From: Avena insularis
Lineage: Eukaryota > Streptophyta > Magnoliopsida > Poales > Poaceae
Assembly: GCA_023614405.1 (NCBI GenBank)
Contig: CM042684.1
Coordinates: forward strand, 469,287,650 to 469,351,649
Direction of reading: 5' to 3'
DNA: 64,000 nucleotides
The notes under the pieces are model-generated. The model was not told the origin of the DNA. It saw only the letters and a list, made by a program, of their open reading frames with translations, and did not search any database. The position numbers and the translations under genes are program-made. This document shows positions 23,672 to 36,615 of the stretch, one piece after another. Every line of letters begins with the position of its first letter. The stretch's first letter is position 1.

Positions 23672-23684
23672 GTCTCCCACTTGC
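23672..23684 (-). other. E5 polypurine tract
   Basis: On the minus strand GCAAGTGGGAGAC immediately precedes the 3' LTR. The same tract precedes the 3' LTR of E6 at 46265-46277, as is usual for this copia lineage. Confidence 0.8.
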
Positions 23685-23704
23685 ATTAGAGTCAATAATC
23701 TAGA

Positions 23705-24064
23705 TTACATGGTAATATACCTAACACCCATGGCGTTCTGGTGTTGGTCATGCTTTGCTCTAGGGAGAGGTTTAGTCAATGGATCTGCCACATTCAGATC
23801 AGTGTGTACTTTGCAAATCTTTATGTCACCATCTTGGACATACTCGCGAATAGCATGGAAACGTAGCTTGATGTGCTTCATCTTGCTATGTGACCTTGGC
23901 TCCTGTGCATTAGCTATGGCACCTGTGTTGTCACAGTAGATGGCCATCAGGTCCAATGCACTAGGAACCATGCCAAGTTCAGTAATGAACTCCTTCATCC
24001 ATATGGCTTCTTGTGCAGCCTCCGAAGCAGCTATGTATTCCGATTCATTTGAAGATTTCGCCAC
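23705..24064 (-). pseudogene. E5 RNase H C-terminal part
   Basis: About 119 residues with SEYIAASEAAQEAIWMKEF, YCDNTGAIANAQ, KHIKLRFHAIREYV and NVADPLTKPLP, the usual C-terminal copia RNase H, ending at the TGA that stops pol 21 bp from the purine tract. It is out of frame with the upstream RT segment; the junction at about 24060-24120 carries the shift. The RNase H degrades template RNA during reverse transcription. Confidence 0.85.
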
Positions 24065-25187
24065 AATGCTTTGCTTGGCACTCCTCTAGCTCACTGCTGC
24101 ACCATTCAAAATAAATCATTATCCGCACTATGACTTGAGTCATCGGATCGGTGTTCCAACTAGCATCGATGTAGCTGTACAACAAATGTTCATCACCTCC
24201 ATAAGAAAGAACCATATCCTCAGTCCTATTTAGGTACTTTAGGATATTCTTGACCGTTGTCCAGTGCTCCATTCCAGGATCACTTTGATATCTGCTAGTC
24301 AAACTAACAGCATGTGCTATATCCGGTCTTGTACACAGCATGGCATACATGATAGAACCTATGGCCGAGGCATAGGGAATATTATTCATCTTCTCTCTAT
24401 CTTCTGCCGTAGCTGGACTTTGAGTCTTACTCAAGGTCTTACCTAACAACATGGGCACGAACCCTTTCTTGCTCTCTTCCATTCTAAACTTCTTTAGAAC
24501 TTTGTCCAAGTATGTACTTTGTGAAAGCGCTATTAGGCGTCTTGATCTATCTCTATAAATCTTGATGCCTAGAATATATGCCGCTTCGCCAAGATCCTTC
24601 ATTGAAAAACTATTATTCAAATAGGCTTTGACACTATTAAGAAGTTCTATATCATTCCCAATCAACAATATGTCATCTACATATAGTACTAGGAATGCTA
24701 TAGAGCTCCCACTCACTTTCTTGTAAATACAAGCTTCTCCATAAGTTTGTATAAATCCAAAGTTTTTGATTACTTTATCAAAACGTTGATTCCAACTCCG
24801 GGATGCTTGCTTCAGCCCATAAATGGAGCGCTGAAGTTTGCATACCTTGTCAGCATCTTTATGATCGACAAAACCCTTGGGTTGTACCATATACAACTCT
24901 TCCTCAATGTCTCCATTAAGGAATGCCGTTTTGACATCCATCTGCCAAATCTCATAATCGAAATATGCAGCAATTGCTAACAAAATCCTCACATACTTTA
25001 GCTTCACCACTGGTGAGAATGTCTCATCGTAGTCAACTCCTTGAATTTGTCGGAACCCTTTCGCGACAAGTCGAGCTTTATAGACGGTAACATTACCATC
25101 AACATCTGTTTTTCTTTTGAAAATCCATTTGTTCTCGACAGCCTTACGGCCATTCGGTAAGTCCACCAAAGTCCATACTTGGTTTTA
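24045..25187 (-). pseudogene. E5 reverse transcriptase and RNase H start
   Basis: Begins right after a TAA at 25185-25187 that interrupts the pol frame. Visible motifs are ENKWIFKRKTD, KARLVAKGFRQ, WQMDVKTAFLNGD, YGLKQASRSWN, the catalytic LYVDDILLIGND, and PYASAIGSIMYAM. The frame degenerates near 24120 at the start of RNase H. The catalytic site is intact, so the stop and shifts are what inactivate it. Confidence 0.88.
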
Positions 25188-26388
25188 GTACATGGATCCC
25201 ATCTCGGATTTCATGGCTTCTAGCCATTTGTCAGAATCTGGACTCACCATAGCTTCTTCATATGTTGCAGGGTCATCAGTGTTGTCCACCAACATGACGT
25301 TCAAGGCAAGGTCATACCAATCAGGAGTGGTACGAACCCTCGTTGACCTGCGAGGTTCAGCAGCAACTTCGTTTGAAGTTTCATGATCACCAGCATTAGC
25401 TTCCTCTCCAATTGGTGCAGGCGGCACAAAAACATCTTCCGGTGCTGCGCTACTCTCAACTCCGAGAGAAGGTTCAATAACCTCGTCGAGTTCTACTTTC
25501 CTTCCAGTCACTTCCTTAGAGAGAAACTCCTTCTCAAGAAAGGATCCATTCTTGGCAACGAAAACTTTGCCTTCGGATCTATGATAGAAGGTATACCCAA
25601 TTGTTTCTTTAGGGTATCCTATGAAAACGCATTTCTCCGCTTTGGGTTCAAGCTTATCAGGTTGTAACTTCTTTACATATGCTTCGCATCCCCAAACTTT
25701 AAGGAATGACAACTTAGGTTTCTTTCCAAACCACAATTCGTACGATGTCGTTTCAACGGATTTAGATGGTGCCCTATTTAAAGTGAATGCGGCTGTCTCT
25801 AATGCATAGCCCCAAAATGATAGCGGTAAATCTATAAGAGACATCATAGACCGAACCATATCTAAGAGAGTTCGATTACGACGTTCGGACACACCATTAC
25901 ACTGTGGTGTTCCCGGGGTGTCAATTGCGAAAGTATTCCACATTTCTTTAAATGCATGCCAAACTCATAACTTAGATATTCACCTCCGTGGTCGGAACGC
26001 AGAAACTTAATCTTCTTGTTATGATGATTTTCCACTTCACTTTGAAATTCCTTAAACTTCTCGAAAGTTTCGGACTTATGTTTCATAAAGTAGACATATC
26101 GATATCTACTTAAGTCATCCGTGAAATTTAGACATAACGATATCCACCACATGATGCTACACTCATTGGACCGCACACATCGGTATGTATTATTTCCAAT
26201 AAGTCTGTAGCTTGCTCCATTATTCCAGAGAATGGAGTCTTAGTCATTTTTCCCATTAGACATGATTCGCATCTTTCAAGTGATTCAAAATCAAGTGATT
26301 CAAGAAGTCCATCAGAATGGAGTTTCTTCATACGCTTCACTCCAATGTGACCAAGGCAGCGATTGCCACATGTATGTAGAATTATCAT
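25188..26388 (-). pseudogene. E5 integrase, three frames
   Basis: Integrase is spread over open segments 26128-26388, 25862-26176 and 25188-25943. Seen in order: HIGVKRMKKLHSDGL and CESCLMGK (zinc-binding end), HTDVCGPMS and SDHGGEYLS (two catalytic Asp regions), VSERRNRTLLDM (catalytic Glu region), then the C-terminal part with SFLKVWGCEAYVKK and CVFIGYPKE, a linker, and MVSPDSDKWLEAMKSEM leading into RT. At least two frameshifts separate the segments. Integrase inserts the DNA copy into the genome. Confidence 0.85.
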
Positions 26389-27679
26389 TCAGTTTTGTTC
26401 GTTTAGCATCTATGTTGTGAACATGTGTATCACTACTATCGAGATTCAGTAAGAATAAACCATTCATCTCAACTGCATTACCATAAAAGATATTACTCAT
26501 ATAAATCGAACAACCTTTATTCTCGGACTTAAAAGAGTAACTGTCTCGCAATAAACAAGATCCAGATATAATGTTCATGCTTAACGTAGGCACCAAATAA
26601 CAATTATTCAAATTTAAAACTAATCCCGATGGTAGATGTAGAGGGAGCGTGCCGACGGCGATCACATCAACCTTGGAGCCATTTCCAATGCGCATCGTCA
26701 CCTCGTCTCTTGCCAGTCTTCGCTTATTCCGCAGCTCCTGTTTCGAGTTACAAATATGAGCAACCGAACCAGTATCAAATACCCAGGCACTACTACGATT
26801 ACTAGTAAGATACACATCAATAACATGTATATCAAATATACCTTTCTTCTTGATGTTGCCGTTCTTTAGATCCGCCAGGTACTTGGGGCAGTTACGCTTC
26901 CAGTGACCAGTACCCTTGCAGTAGAAGCATTCAGTTTCAGGCTTAGGACCAGCCTTGGGCTGCTTAGCAGGCGCGGCAGCTTTCTTGCCGTCCTTCTTGA
27001 AGTTGCCCTTGTTCTTAGACTTGCCCTGTTTCTTGAAATTGGTGGTCTTATTGACCATCAACACTTGGTGCTCCTTCTTGATCTCCACTTCAGCCGTTTT
27101 CATCATGGACAATAGTTCAGGCAACGTCTTGTTCATGCAGTGCATATTGTAGTTCATCACAAAGTTCTTATAACTTGGTGGCAGTGATTGGAGGACACGG
27201 TGAATCCCTAACTCATTAGGAATCGTTATCCCCAACTCTTGGAGCTTGTTTGCGTGCCCAGACATGGTGAGCACATGCTCGCTAACGGAGCTGCCCTCTT
27301 CCATCTTACAGTTAAAGAACTTTTTGGAGGCCTCATAGCTCTCCACGGCCGCATGAGTCTCAAAAATCAGCTTGAGCTCTTTGATGATATCAAACGGGTC
27401 GTGGTGCTCAAAGCGCTTCTGAAGCTCCGTTTCTAAACCGTAGAGGATGGCACACTGAACTGTGGAGTAGTGATTTTTTCGAGTGGCGTAAACATTCTTT
27501 ACGTCATCGGTGGCATCTTCTGCAGGTGGGTCACCTAGCGGTGCTTCGAGCACATAGGTCAACTGACTAGCCCTGAGGACAATCTTCAGTCCACGGAGCC
27601 AGTCCGTGAAGTTGCTTCCATTGTTCTTAAGCTTTTCTTTCTCTAGGAACGCATTGAAATTGATGGAGAGGTTCGCCAT
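26312..27679 (-). pseudogene. E5 gag and protease
   Basis: A 455-codon open frame starting MANLSINFNAFLEKEKLKNN. It has the copia gag core (KRFEHHDPFDIIKEL, MEEGSSVSEHV), a Lys/Pro-rich basic stretch, zinc knuckle CFYCKGTGHWKRNC, and protease site AWVFDTGSVAHICNS with intact DTG. The last 25 residues are out of frame because of the shift at the integrase zinc region. It is the longest intact gag in the window. Confidence 0.88.
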
Positions 27680-28890
27680 AATCTACAACAAATTTGCAAG
27701 TAGTTTAGACTAAGTTTATGATAAATTGAGTTCAGTTTTAATTCTTAAATTAACTAGGTGAACTCCCACTCAAAACAACATCCCTCATGTTGTCTTAGTG
27801 ATTACATGAACCAAATCCACTACACCAAGTCCGATCTTCATGAGAGAAGATGTAGTTTCATCGGCGAACAATCTTCATGTTCATCATATCATTTATATGA
27901 ATCATGCTCTACCTTTCGGTATTCCGTGTTCCGAGACCATGTTTGTACATGCTAGGCTCGTCAAGGTTAACCTTAGTTTCCGCATGTGCAAATCTGGCTT
28001 GCACCCGTTGTATGTACACGTAGAATCTATCACATCCGATCATCACGTGATGCTTCAAAACGACAAGTCTTAGCAACGGTGCCAAGTAAGGACGAACACT
28101 TTATTACTTGATATTTAGTGAGAGGGATCATCTTATAATGCTACCGTCGCGATCTAAGCAATACAAGATGCATAAAGGATTAACATCACAGGCAATTCAT
28201 AATTAGTGTGATATGATATGGCCCTTTCTTCTTATGCCTTTGATCTCCATCTCTAAAGCACGGACATGATCTCCATCATCACCAGCATTGTGTCAAGGTC
28301 AGTGGCGCCGCTTCATGGTTGTCCATCATCACTAGCAACTATTACAACCACTTGGAATAAAGCTATTACAAGATGAATAGACACGCAGGTCTTAACAGAA
28401 TTAAAGACAACCATTAGGCTTATGTCGGTTGCCATATTACAACAAGGATCATTGCATACATCAAATATAATCACAATCACATGATGGCCATATCATATCA
28501 CAAAACCCCTACAAAAACAAGTTAGACGCCTCTAATTTTCTTTGCATGTTTTACGTGGTTTGGGGCTTTCGAATAAGAACGGATCTTACCTACGAAACTG
28601 AAACCACAATGTTGATACAAGTGCTATCAAGTGCAAAGTGTAGATTGGATCTATACTATGGTGGGAGAGACAGACACCCGCAAAGCCACTTGTGCAAAGC
28701 AAGTTACACATCAAGCATCGAGCAAGTCTCATGTGCGATGACATGTAAGGTTAGCCCGAGCCGCTTCATCCCACCATACCGCAAGATGCAAAGTACACAA
28801 AGCAAAAGACGGCACGAGCACCAACGCCCACAAAACCATTGTGTTCTACTCGTGCAATAGATCTACGCATAGACACGGCTCTGATACCAC
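27680..28890 (-). other. E5 untranslated leader and primer site
   Basis: 1.2 kb between the 5' LTR and gag, the usual long leader of BARE1/Angela elements. The initiator-Met primer site (TGGTATCAGAGC on the minus strand) is at 28878-28889, one base from the LTR. No gene is supported within it. Confidence 0.85.
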
Positions 28891-30555
28891 TGATGGGTTT
28901 GTAGCAGGGAAAACAAAAAAATTCTACCGCAAGAACGAACAAAACCCAGATCTAATCTAGATAAAAGCCAAGATCTAATCTATTAGACATGTGCAACGAG
29001 ATAGATCTGTACTAACCCTTGTAGATCCGAAAGCCTTGTGCGAGATCGGATCTCGTGGTTGATGTAGACGATCACTTGCCGATCTCAAGATCGAGTAGAC
29101 GATCCTTCCGACGCCGCGTTCCGGCAGCGTTTCTGCAGCCGGTCACACGTGCGGAGTCGATACAGACCTTCCTCTCCCCGTTCCAACGAGCAGCGGAGGT
29201 AGTAGATCTCTCCACGGAATCCCAGCAGCACGACGGCATGGTGGTGGTGGAGTAGAGAATTCTGCAGGGCTTCGCCTAAGCTGGCGAAGGAGGAGGAGAG
29301 AGGCGGCTAGGGCAAGAGTGGAGGGGCAAGGGGGGTGGCGCCTCCACACCTCTATATATAGAGGGAGGGGTGTGGCCTAGGGTTCCCACCCCTAGGCCCA
29401 CCTCCTAGGGCCGGCACACAAGGGGGGCTTGGGGGGAGTTTCCTTCCCCCCAAGTTTCCCCTTTTTCTTTCTTGGATTTCAAGTAAACTCCATAGAAATT
29501 TCTAGAACCTTCCAAAACATTCCGAAACCTTCTAGAACCCCCATATAAACACTCCGGGACATTTCCGAACCTAGAAAATGATCTCCATTATATGAATCTT
29601 ATTCTCCGGACAATTCTGGATCTCCTCGTGATGTCTCAGATCCAATCCGAGACTCCGAACAACATTCTGTCTCCAACGCATATTCCATATCTACCTAAAC
29701 AACATCGAACCTTAAGTGTGTCACCCTACGGTTCATGAATATGCAGACATGATGGAGACACCTCTCCGATCAATAACCATCAACGGGATCTGGAGATCCA
29801 TAACGGCTCCCACATACTCAATAATGACTTTGTGATCGATAGAACCATTAACATACGACACCAATTCCCTTTGTCACGCGATACTCTACTTATCTGAGGT
29901 TTGATCGTCCGTATATCCATACCTAGTTCTACCTCGTTACTGATAAGTACTCTTTACTCGTTCCATGTTATGTCATCCCTTGTGACCTAGTCACATGCTT
30001 GCAAGCTAACTAGATGACATTCCACCGAGAGGCCCCAGAGCATATCTATCCGTCATATGGATGGACAAATCCCAATCTTGGTCCATGCGCTTCAACACAT
30101 ACTTTCAGAATACCCAATGACACCTTTATAACCACCCAGTTACGAAGCGGTGTTTCATGTCATCAAAGTACCCATCCGGTGATGGTGATTAACATAACCT
30201 CATGGTCGGAGGATTAGGTTACTATGCATTTGAAAGCTTGTAGCAATACGAACTAAATGACTTGATCTTATGCTACACTTACTATGGGTGTGTGTGTCCA
30301 TCACATCATTCTCCTAATGATATGACCTTGTTATTAATGACATCCAATGTCCATGATCAGGAAACCATGATCATCTATTAATCAACAAGCTAGTTCAACA
30401 AGAGGCTTACTAGGGACTCTTTTACATTTACAAAACACACATGTATTAGTGTTTCCTTATAATACAATTATAGCATGGGATGTAAACATTCATCATAAAC
30501 ACAAAGATATAATAATAACCACTTTTATTATTGCCTCTTGGGCATATCTCCAACA
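28891..30555 (-). mobile_element. E5 5' LTR
   Basis: 1665 bp, TGATGGGTTTG to ATCTCCAACA on the plus strand. The TATA region is palindromic near 29350-29363. The right target duplication GAACT follows at 30556-30560. Confidence 0.94.
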
Positions 30556-30560
30556 GAACT

Positions 30561-32013
30561 TCAGCCCACTTTAATTAGCCAAATCAAGGAAGCCCAGAAG
30601 GGGAATGAAAGTATCGACGGAATCAAACGTCGTATTGGTACAGGGAAGGTACCTGGATTCACTGAAGACGAAGAAGGAGTACTGTGGTACAAAGGACATA
30701 TCTGTGTGCCAGTAGATTTGGAGCTGAAGCAAGTTATCATGAAGGAAGCTCATGATACTCTTTATTCTATCCACCCGGAGGAACGAAGATGTATCAGGAT
30801 TTGAAAAAGAAATTTTGGTGGCACAAGATGAAGAGAGAGATCGGAAGCTACATCGCCAAATGTGACATCTGTCAAAGAGTCAAAGCAGAACATCAAAGAC
30901 CTGCAGGACTGTTGCAACCATTGCAGATTCCGGAATGGAAATGGGATTCCGTCGGAATGGACTTTATCACCGGTTTGCCTACTTCTAGTAGGGGAAATGA
31001 CTCAATTTGGGTCATAGTGATAGACTGTCCAAGGTAGCCCACTTTATACCTGTCAAGACTACCTACCAGAGTGCGAAGCTAGAAGAGCTATATATTGCTC
31101 GGATTGTTAGTCTGCATGGAACCCCCAAGACCATAGTATCAGATCGAGGAACCCAGTTTACCTCGAGATTTTGGCAGAAAGTCCAAGAAGGATTGGGAAC
31201 CAAGTTGAACTTCAGTACCACTTATCACCCGCAAACAGATGGACAGACTGAGAGAGTCAACCAGATCCTAGAGGATATGTTAAGAGCTTGTGTGTTGGAA
31301 TACGGATCAAAATGGGAAGACTGCCTGCCTTTGCAGAATTCTCATATAACAATAGTTATCAAGCTAGTTTGCAGATGGCACCATTTGAATTCCTATACGA
31401 AAGAACGTGTCGCACCCCTTTGAATTGGTCACAAGTAGGAGAGAGTCAGATCTTTGGACCCGACATTCTCCGCGAAGCCGAAGAGAAGGTTCACAAAGTC
31501 CGTGAGCACCTCAAGACGGACCAATCCAGAGAGAAGAGTTATGCTGATAAGAGAAGGAGAGACCTGACTTTCAATGTCGGAGATTTTGTATATCTCAAGG
31601 TTTCACCATTGAAGGGAACTCAACGCTTTAGTCTGAAAGGAAAGTTAGCCCCCAGATATATCGGGCCCTTTAAGATTCTGAACCATCGAGGAGAAGTATC
31701 GTATCAACTGGAACTGTCTGAAGAGATGCCAGCCATCCACAATGTGTTCCATATCTCATTACTTCGCAAATTCTTGGAAGTGCCAGACAAGACTGAAGTT
31801 TTCAAGAACATCGATCACAAAGCTGTGGAGATCAACAATGACCTGACCTATCATGAAGTGCCCATCCGTATCTTAGAGCAAGCTTACAGAACCACTAGGA
31901 CCAGGAGCATCAAGTTTCTCAAGATTCAGTGGAGCAACCATACCGAGGAGGAAGCCACTTGGGAGCAAGAGGATTACATTAGGACAGAGTTCCCAGATCG
32001 CTTTAGTTCCTAG
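30561..32013 (+). pseudogene. E4 pol 3' part: integrase and chromodomain
   Basis: The E4 frame resumes after E5. The segment at 30561-30804 covers the integrase N-terminus; a one-base loss near 30776 shifts to 30789-31037 (WHKMKREIGSYIAKCDICQ, zinc end; DSVGMDFITGLP, first catalytic Asp). A second loss near 31020 shifts to 31007-31423 (VSDRGTQFTSRFW and TDGQTERVNQ, second Asp and Glu). A third near 31340 shifts to the last segment ending at 32013. This carries GKLAPRYIGPFKIL and, in the last 60 residues, a chromodomain-like KFLKIQWSNHTEEEATWE that would target heterochromatin. The three core catalytic residues are visible. Confidence 0.88.
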
Positions 32014-32047
32014 TTTTCTTTGTAAATCTCGGGACGAGATTTTGTTT

Positions 32048-32059
32048 AAGGGGGGAAGG
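32048..32059 (+). other. E4 polypurine tract
   Basis: AAGGGGGGAAGG, two bases before the 3' LTR. It serves as the plus-strand primer in reverse transcription. Confidence 0.85.
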
Positions 32060-32061
32060 TT

Positions 32062-35000
32062 TGTACCAGCCCAAAACTTTAATCCAAGGTTATTAAGATC
32101 CAAATCATCAAAATTAGGGTTGACAAAAACTTTTCTAATTAAGAATATGAAAGCATTCATGTGTATGTGCATTTAAAATAGGAGTTGTTTGAATTGCCAT
32201 GGTTCTGTGATCCATTGATTGTAAAATGATTCTTAGGTGAAATAAACATCATCTAAATCATTCCCAAACATTTCCCAAAGAAAAACAACTCAAAAAGAAT
32301 AAATGAAGTGAATGGCCATTTGTGCCATTTTAATCAACATGCCTACTTTGGCTATTCCTAGTACTCAAAACCTAACAGAAACAATGATGGATCTTTGCAC
32401 CCCTTACTAGTACACATAATGAGGTACCAAGATCCACTTTGTGATCTGCCAAAAACATTCAAATACTAATTTTAATTGATATTTGAAAATGGAATCTATT
32501 TCATATGGGAAGATCCCACTATTTCAAAAACCACTCAAACAAAGCTCAAATTTCAAAACCCCAGCACCCACAGAGTCTCAAGCTTAGTACTAGCACACCC
32601 ACCAAAAATCTTTTCAAAATTCAAAAAGAAAGTTCTTGTGGCCATTTCATCAAACACTTGGCAGGCAGAATCAAACACTAAATCGTAGCTCACTATTTGC
32701 AACAGGGTTTGGCACCCAATTTTCCTCAAAACCCTCTCTCTGTCCCCAAATGATCTAACCATGCCATTTAAACCCCATTCCCCTACCCCCTAGTGGCAAG
32801 GCCAAGCCATGCCGAGCACCAACTCGCCGGCCAACCATGCGACCACCCCAACAGACCACCTCTCTCTCTCTCGCCATGTCTACGAGCTAGCCAGGACCTC
32901 ACCGCCACCCTTTGTCCCCTCCCGAGCAGCTGCAATGGACCACAGGAACCACGCCAGCAAGCTGTCGGCCTTTGCATGCCGAGCACGCCAGCTGACGCTG
33001 CACAAGCCGCCGCTCGACCACAGCCCATGCCCACCGCTCCGCCACGACCCTAGGAACATGCTAGACATGCCCGTTCGCCGCCCAACGCACCACATCCACC
33101 GCTCGCCGTGGACACCACCGACTCTGCCGCTTAGAGCGCCAGCTTCGCCCGACCGCATACCATCGCCCCTAGTCCCGCATTGATCACGTAGAGCACCACC
33201 AGGAGACCAGCGACCGCCCCCTACCTCGAGCCACGCCGCTAGCACGCTGTGCACCCCTCGCCGGAGCCGCCTGCCCATCCCTCTCGATCCAATCATCGTC
33301 CTATAAATAGAGGCCTCTCCCAGCCATTTGCAGCACACCACTCACCTCCCCTCACCTCACTGACCGTTTCCCACCTCTAGCTGGAGCAAGGCGAGCAGCC
33401 GTTCGCCGGAATTGCACCGGAGCAGGCCGCCTCTGGAGGACAAGGGCGCCGCTGATTGCGACCACCCCCAGAGCTGCCTCGACCGTCCCTGAGCTCGTCG
33501 TCGACCACCAGTCCGTTTGCCCACCTCGTCGTCGTCACTGGAGCCCTGGTACGCCCCCTATGCACCCCCACCGAGCTGCTAGGGTTAGAGTTCGCCGGCG
33601 ACAGGTCTATTATCGACGACGATCCCCAGCCGTTGATCCTCATTCTAATCTAATGGCCCACATCGCCCCGTACCGCTTCGCGCGTTATGAGCCGCTGACC
33701 GGTGGACCCCCCGGTCAACTGAGCCCCGCGCCACATCATGTCACTGGGCCGGCCCGATAGCGTTCCCGCGCAACCCAGTTAGTTTGAATTAGAATTTTTC
33801 TATTTAGTTTAAACTTAGTTCTGTCCCCTAGTTTGAAAATCAATTCAGAGATATTTACAAATCCAAATGGAGTGATTCCAATTTTGTTAGAAAGCTACTG
33901 AAAAGATCTACCCAAGCCCGTTGGATTTAATTCAATTAGAATTAGAGATCTCTCCTAGTAAAAATAACAAAACAGAAGCATTTGCACCTTGCAACATTTT
34001 TATAAAATCAACCAAGTTAGCTTTTGAGTTGATTCCAACTCTCAAAAATCACATTTCACCATACCTATCTGAATATGTAATAATATTAGGGTTTACATGC
34101 AGTGACTTTGGACTAGTACCAAAATAATGCTATATAGGCATTTCTAGTCACTTTAAATCATTAAATAATGAACTTAAACCAAAGTAATTGTGATCCGACC
34201 TTTAAATCACATTCCCACATGTTAGAATATGTGGTGATGACATGTGTCCACATGAGCCCATATTTAAGTGGTGAATATTAAATCTTAGTTAATTTTTCAA
34301 TGAGTAGAAATTACTTTTCTAAGATAAAAGGATGAAATTATTGAATAAAACTTGTGATGCTTGTGATGGTAATAGATCATCAAATGTATGCCTTAGAGTG
34401 CTAATTAGACTAGTAAGTATTGTTTGGTGATTGTGTACTCCGTATGTATTTATAGACGATAGTACCGACCAAGCTTTCGAGGATGAGGAGTTCTACCAAG
34501 AAGAAGAAGAAAACTTCAACCACTGCACCAACCAAGGCAAGATAACACTTGCAAGTATAATGCTTAGCAAGCTAGGATTAAACTAGATGGTTTAGCAAAT
34601 ATGCTTTAGGCATGCTTGAGTTATACTACCTTGACTAGTATTTCACCCAAGTCTTATTTTCAAGCTTTGCTTCCTTTACTTTACCCAAAGTTCTTTACTT
34701 GTTTTGAAGGTAGCATAAAGAGTATAAAACTTGACCTATTTAGAACCCTTTAGATGTCATTCTATGGCATGAGATTGATCCCATCATCTCCACTTTAGTG
34801 AACACTCTTAACTTAGTAGTTTAGAGTAGATAAAAACTTGAGTCACTTTAGATGGGAGCACTTGGTGAAAATGAATTATGAAAACCTTGGAATGATGAGT
34901 CATTCTATTGAGATGTTTTGACATGTGTTGAGAAACACAAATGGTTTATGATGGTGAAAATGTTGAGGCATGAGCCTTAACCCTTTGATAAAACTGATGG

Positions 35001-35970
35001 TTGGATTTGGATGCGATACCATTCCAAATTTACCATACAACCACACTACCTGAATTGGGTAAGGTTAGCCGGAAGTTTATATGCATTAGTATTAGTTCCC
35101 TCGTGGGAGAGGTTTGAGCTGAGGCTACCTCTCAATGTTGTCCACCTATGCAGCACCCAAGATGACTGATGGTCATGGTTGGGAGGCCATGCTCATAGGA
35201 GAGGTGCTTATACTAGGGTGTGTAAAGGAAAGGTTATGTTTGATTATCTACATACTAAGTATGATGATTCAGGGTTATCCCTGACAGATGTATCGAATCT
35301 TGTGGTGAAAGGGTACCACCTCTGCAGAGTGTCAAACTATTCGAATAGCCGTGTCCACGGTTATGGACAGTTGGAATGGCCATACTGTTTCGTTGTCAGA
35401 TGTTTTCAAAACAACTTATGAAATGAATGATGAATCTTGACTTGACCACAACAGGGTTGTGTTTATGACAATAGCTTCCCAACTTAAGTGATTCTAGAAC
35501 TTTATTTTATCTTTCTTTGCTTCTGAACTCAGCTTAGGTTTCAAAATTAACTTTATAGTTAACTTAGATTTAGCACTTTAACTTAGAACTATACTACTTG
35601 TTAGTGGTAGTTTGCGAGTACTTAAAGAGTACTCATGGATTTTGTCCCTGGCTATTCTCATGGCCAGACTATGAAGGAGACTACCAAGATGATAGCCAGC
35701 AGGATGGCTATGATAACTAGGACTATCTCGCCCACAAGATTGCCTGTGCCCCTGAAGATGGACCCCACTGCTACGCTTATCTTTTATTTCCGCTGCTTGT
35801 TGTATTAAGACTGGATCATGAGATCCTTATTTTGTGTAAGACCTTATGTATGGTTTGTAATGGATGATGTACTGTGATATCCAATCTATTATGTCTCGCA
35901 AAAATGGTAATCCTAGGATTGTGATGAATGACATAACAGGCATCTGGGATTAAAAATCCGGGTGTTGAGA
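32062..35970 (+). mobile_element. E4 3' LTR
   Basis: 3909 bp, aligned end to end with the 5' LTR. It starts TGTACCAGCCC and ends GGGTGTTGAGA; the last two bases differ from CA in the 5' copy. The TATA box is at 33302-33309. The duplication AGAGA follows at 35971-35975. Confidence 0.93.
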
Positions 35971-36553
35971 AGAGAGAACTACTCCCTCCTCATCATGGGA
36001 GTCAGCAACAGGGATGGAGATGGTGGTGGAGTCGATGGATATGGCTCCGGGGGCACTTCCCCATCCCGGCAGGGTGTTAAAACAGAGACTTCTGTCCCCC
36101 GAATCTCCTCTTCGGTGGTGGCTGCGTTGTGGAGGTTTTCGTGGCTTTCTCACGGATTATTTAGGGTTTATGCATCGGAGGCTTCTTATAGGCGAAAGGG
36201 GAGGCCGAGGGGGTGCTCAAGGCGGCTTCACCCCCCAGGCGCGGGCCAGGCCAGGCCGTGCGGCCAGGGGGCGTGGCCCCCTCGAGGCCCTTCTCCGTCT
36301 CGTCTTCTGACTCTGTGTTCCCTCGGTGAAATATTGACTTTGGCTTTTGTCCCGTCCAATTCCGAGAATATTCATTTTCTGGCTTTTCTGGAACCAAAAA
36401 CAACAGAAAACAGGCAACTGACACTGTGGCATCTTGTTAATAGGTTAGTTCCAGAAAATGTGTAAATACTCCAAAGTGTGGACAAAACATAAGAAAGTAG
36501 ATATAAAACAAGCATGTAACATCAAAAAATATAGATACATTTACGACGTATCA
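35971..36553 (-). mobile_element. E2 5' LTR, segment beyond E4
   Basis: The first five bases are the right copy of the E4 duplication; 35976-36553 complete the E2 LTR. It ends ACGACGTATCA, that is TGATACGTCGT on the element strand, and matches E3 1012-1590 inverted. The ORF at 35962-36465 is an LTR artefact. Confidence 0.88.
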
Positions 36554-36615
36554 GAGATCTCCTCCTCCTCATTGGCATAGGAGCGTCTAGGAGTAGGCCC
36601 CATGCGTCCCTTCTG

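Larger units (their letters stand above)
22030..30555 (-). mobile_element. E5, Angela/BARE1-type copia retrotransposon
   Basis: 8526 bp on the minus strand inside the pol gene of E4. LTRs are 28891-30555 (5') and 22030-23671 (3'), flanked by target duplications GAACT at 22025-22029 and 30556-30560. On its own strand it starts TGTTGGAGATATGCCC, a start typical of BARE1/WIS LTRs. It has an initiator-Met primer site, a gag-protease-integrase-RT-RNase H order (copia), and a purine tract before the 3' LTR. Coding is broken by several frameshifts and one stop. Confidence 0.95.
13788..35970 (+). mobile_element. E4, Tekay/Del-like chromovirus with about 3.9-kb LTRs
   Basis: Structure: 5' LTR 13788-17721, primer site 17725-17736, extra ORF 17952-18722, gag-pol from 18969, insertion of E5 at 22030-30555, rest of pol 30561-32013 ending in a chromodomain-like tail, purine tract 32048-32059, 3' LTR 32062-35970. 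Five-base duplications AGAGA lie at 13783-13787 and 35971-35975. Net length without E5 and its duplication is 13652 bp, of which the LTRs make up 57%. RT of gypsy type, order RT-RH-IN and a C-terminal chromodomain place it among chromoviruses. Sampled LTR blocks differ by about 2%. Confidence 0.93.
9116..36553 (-). mobile_element. E2, non-autonomous Athila-like gypsy, split by E1 and E4
   Basis: Read on the minus strand, E2 has a 5' LTR from 36553 to 12988 (interrupted by E4 at 13788-35970), a tRNA-Asp-type primer site, one ORF of 265 codons, and non-coding internal sequence down to 9116, where E1 cuts it. Its 3' LTR must lie left of the window. It carries no pol motifs. The LTR is homologous to that of E3. 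Excluding E4, 800 plus 578 bp of LTR remain. At its right end it interrupts the post-pol ORF on the E8 side, after 36554. Confidence 0.8.
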
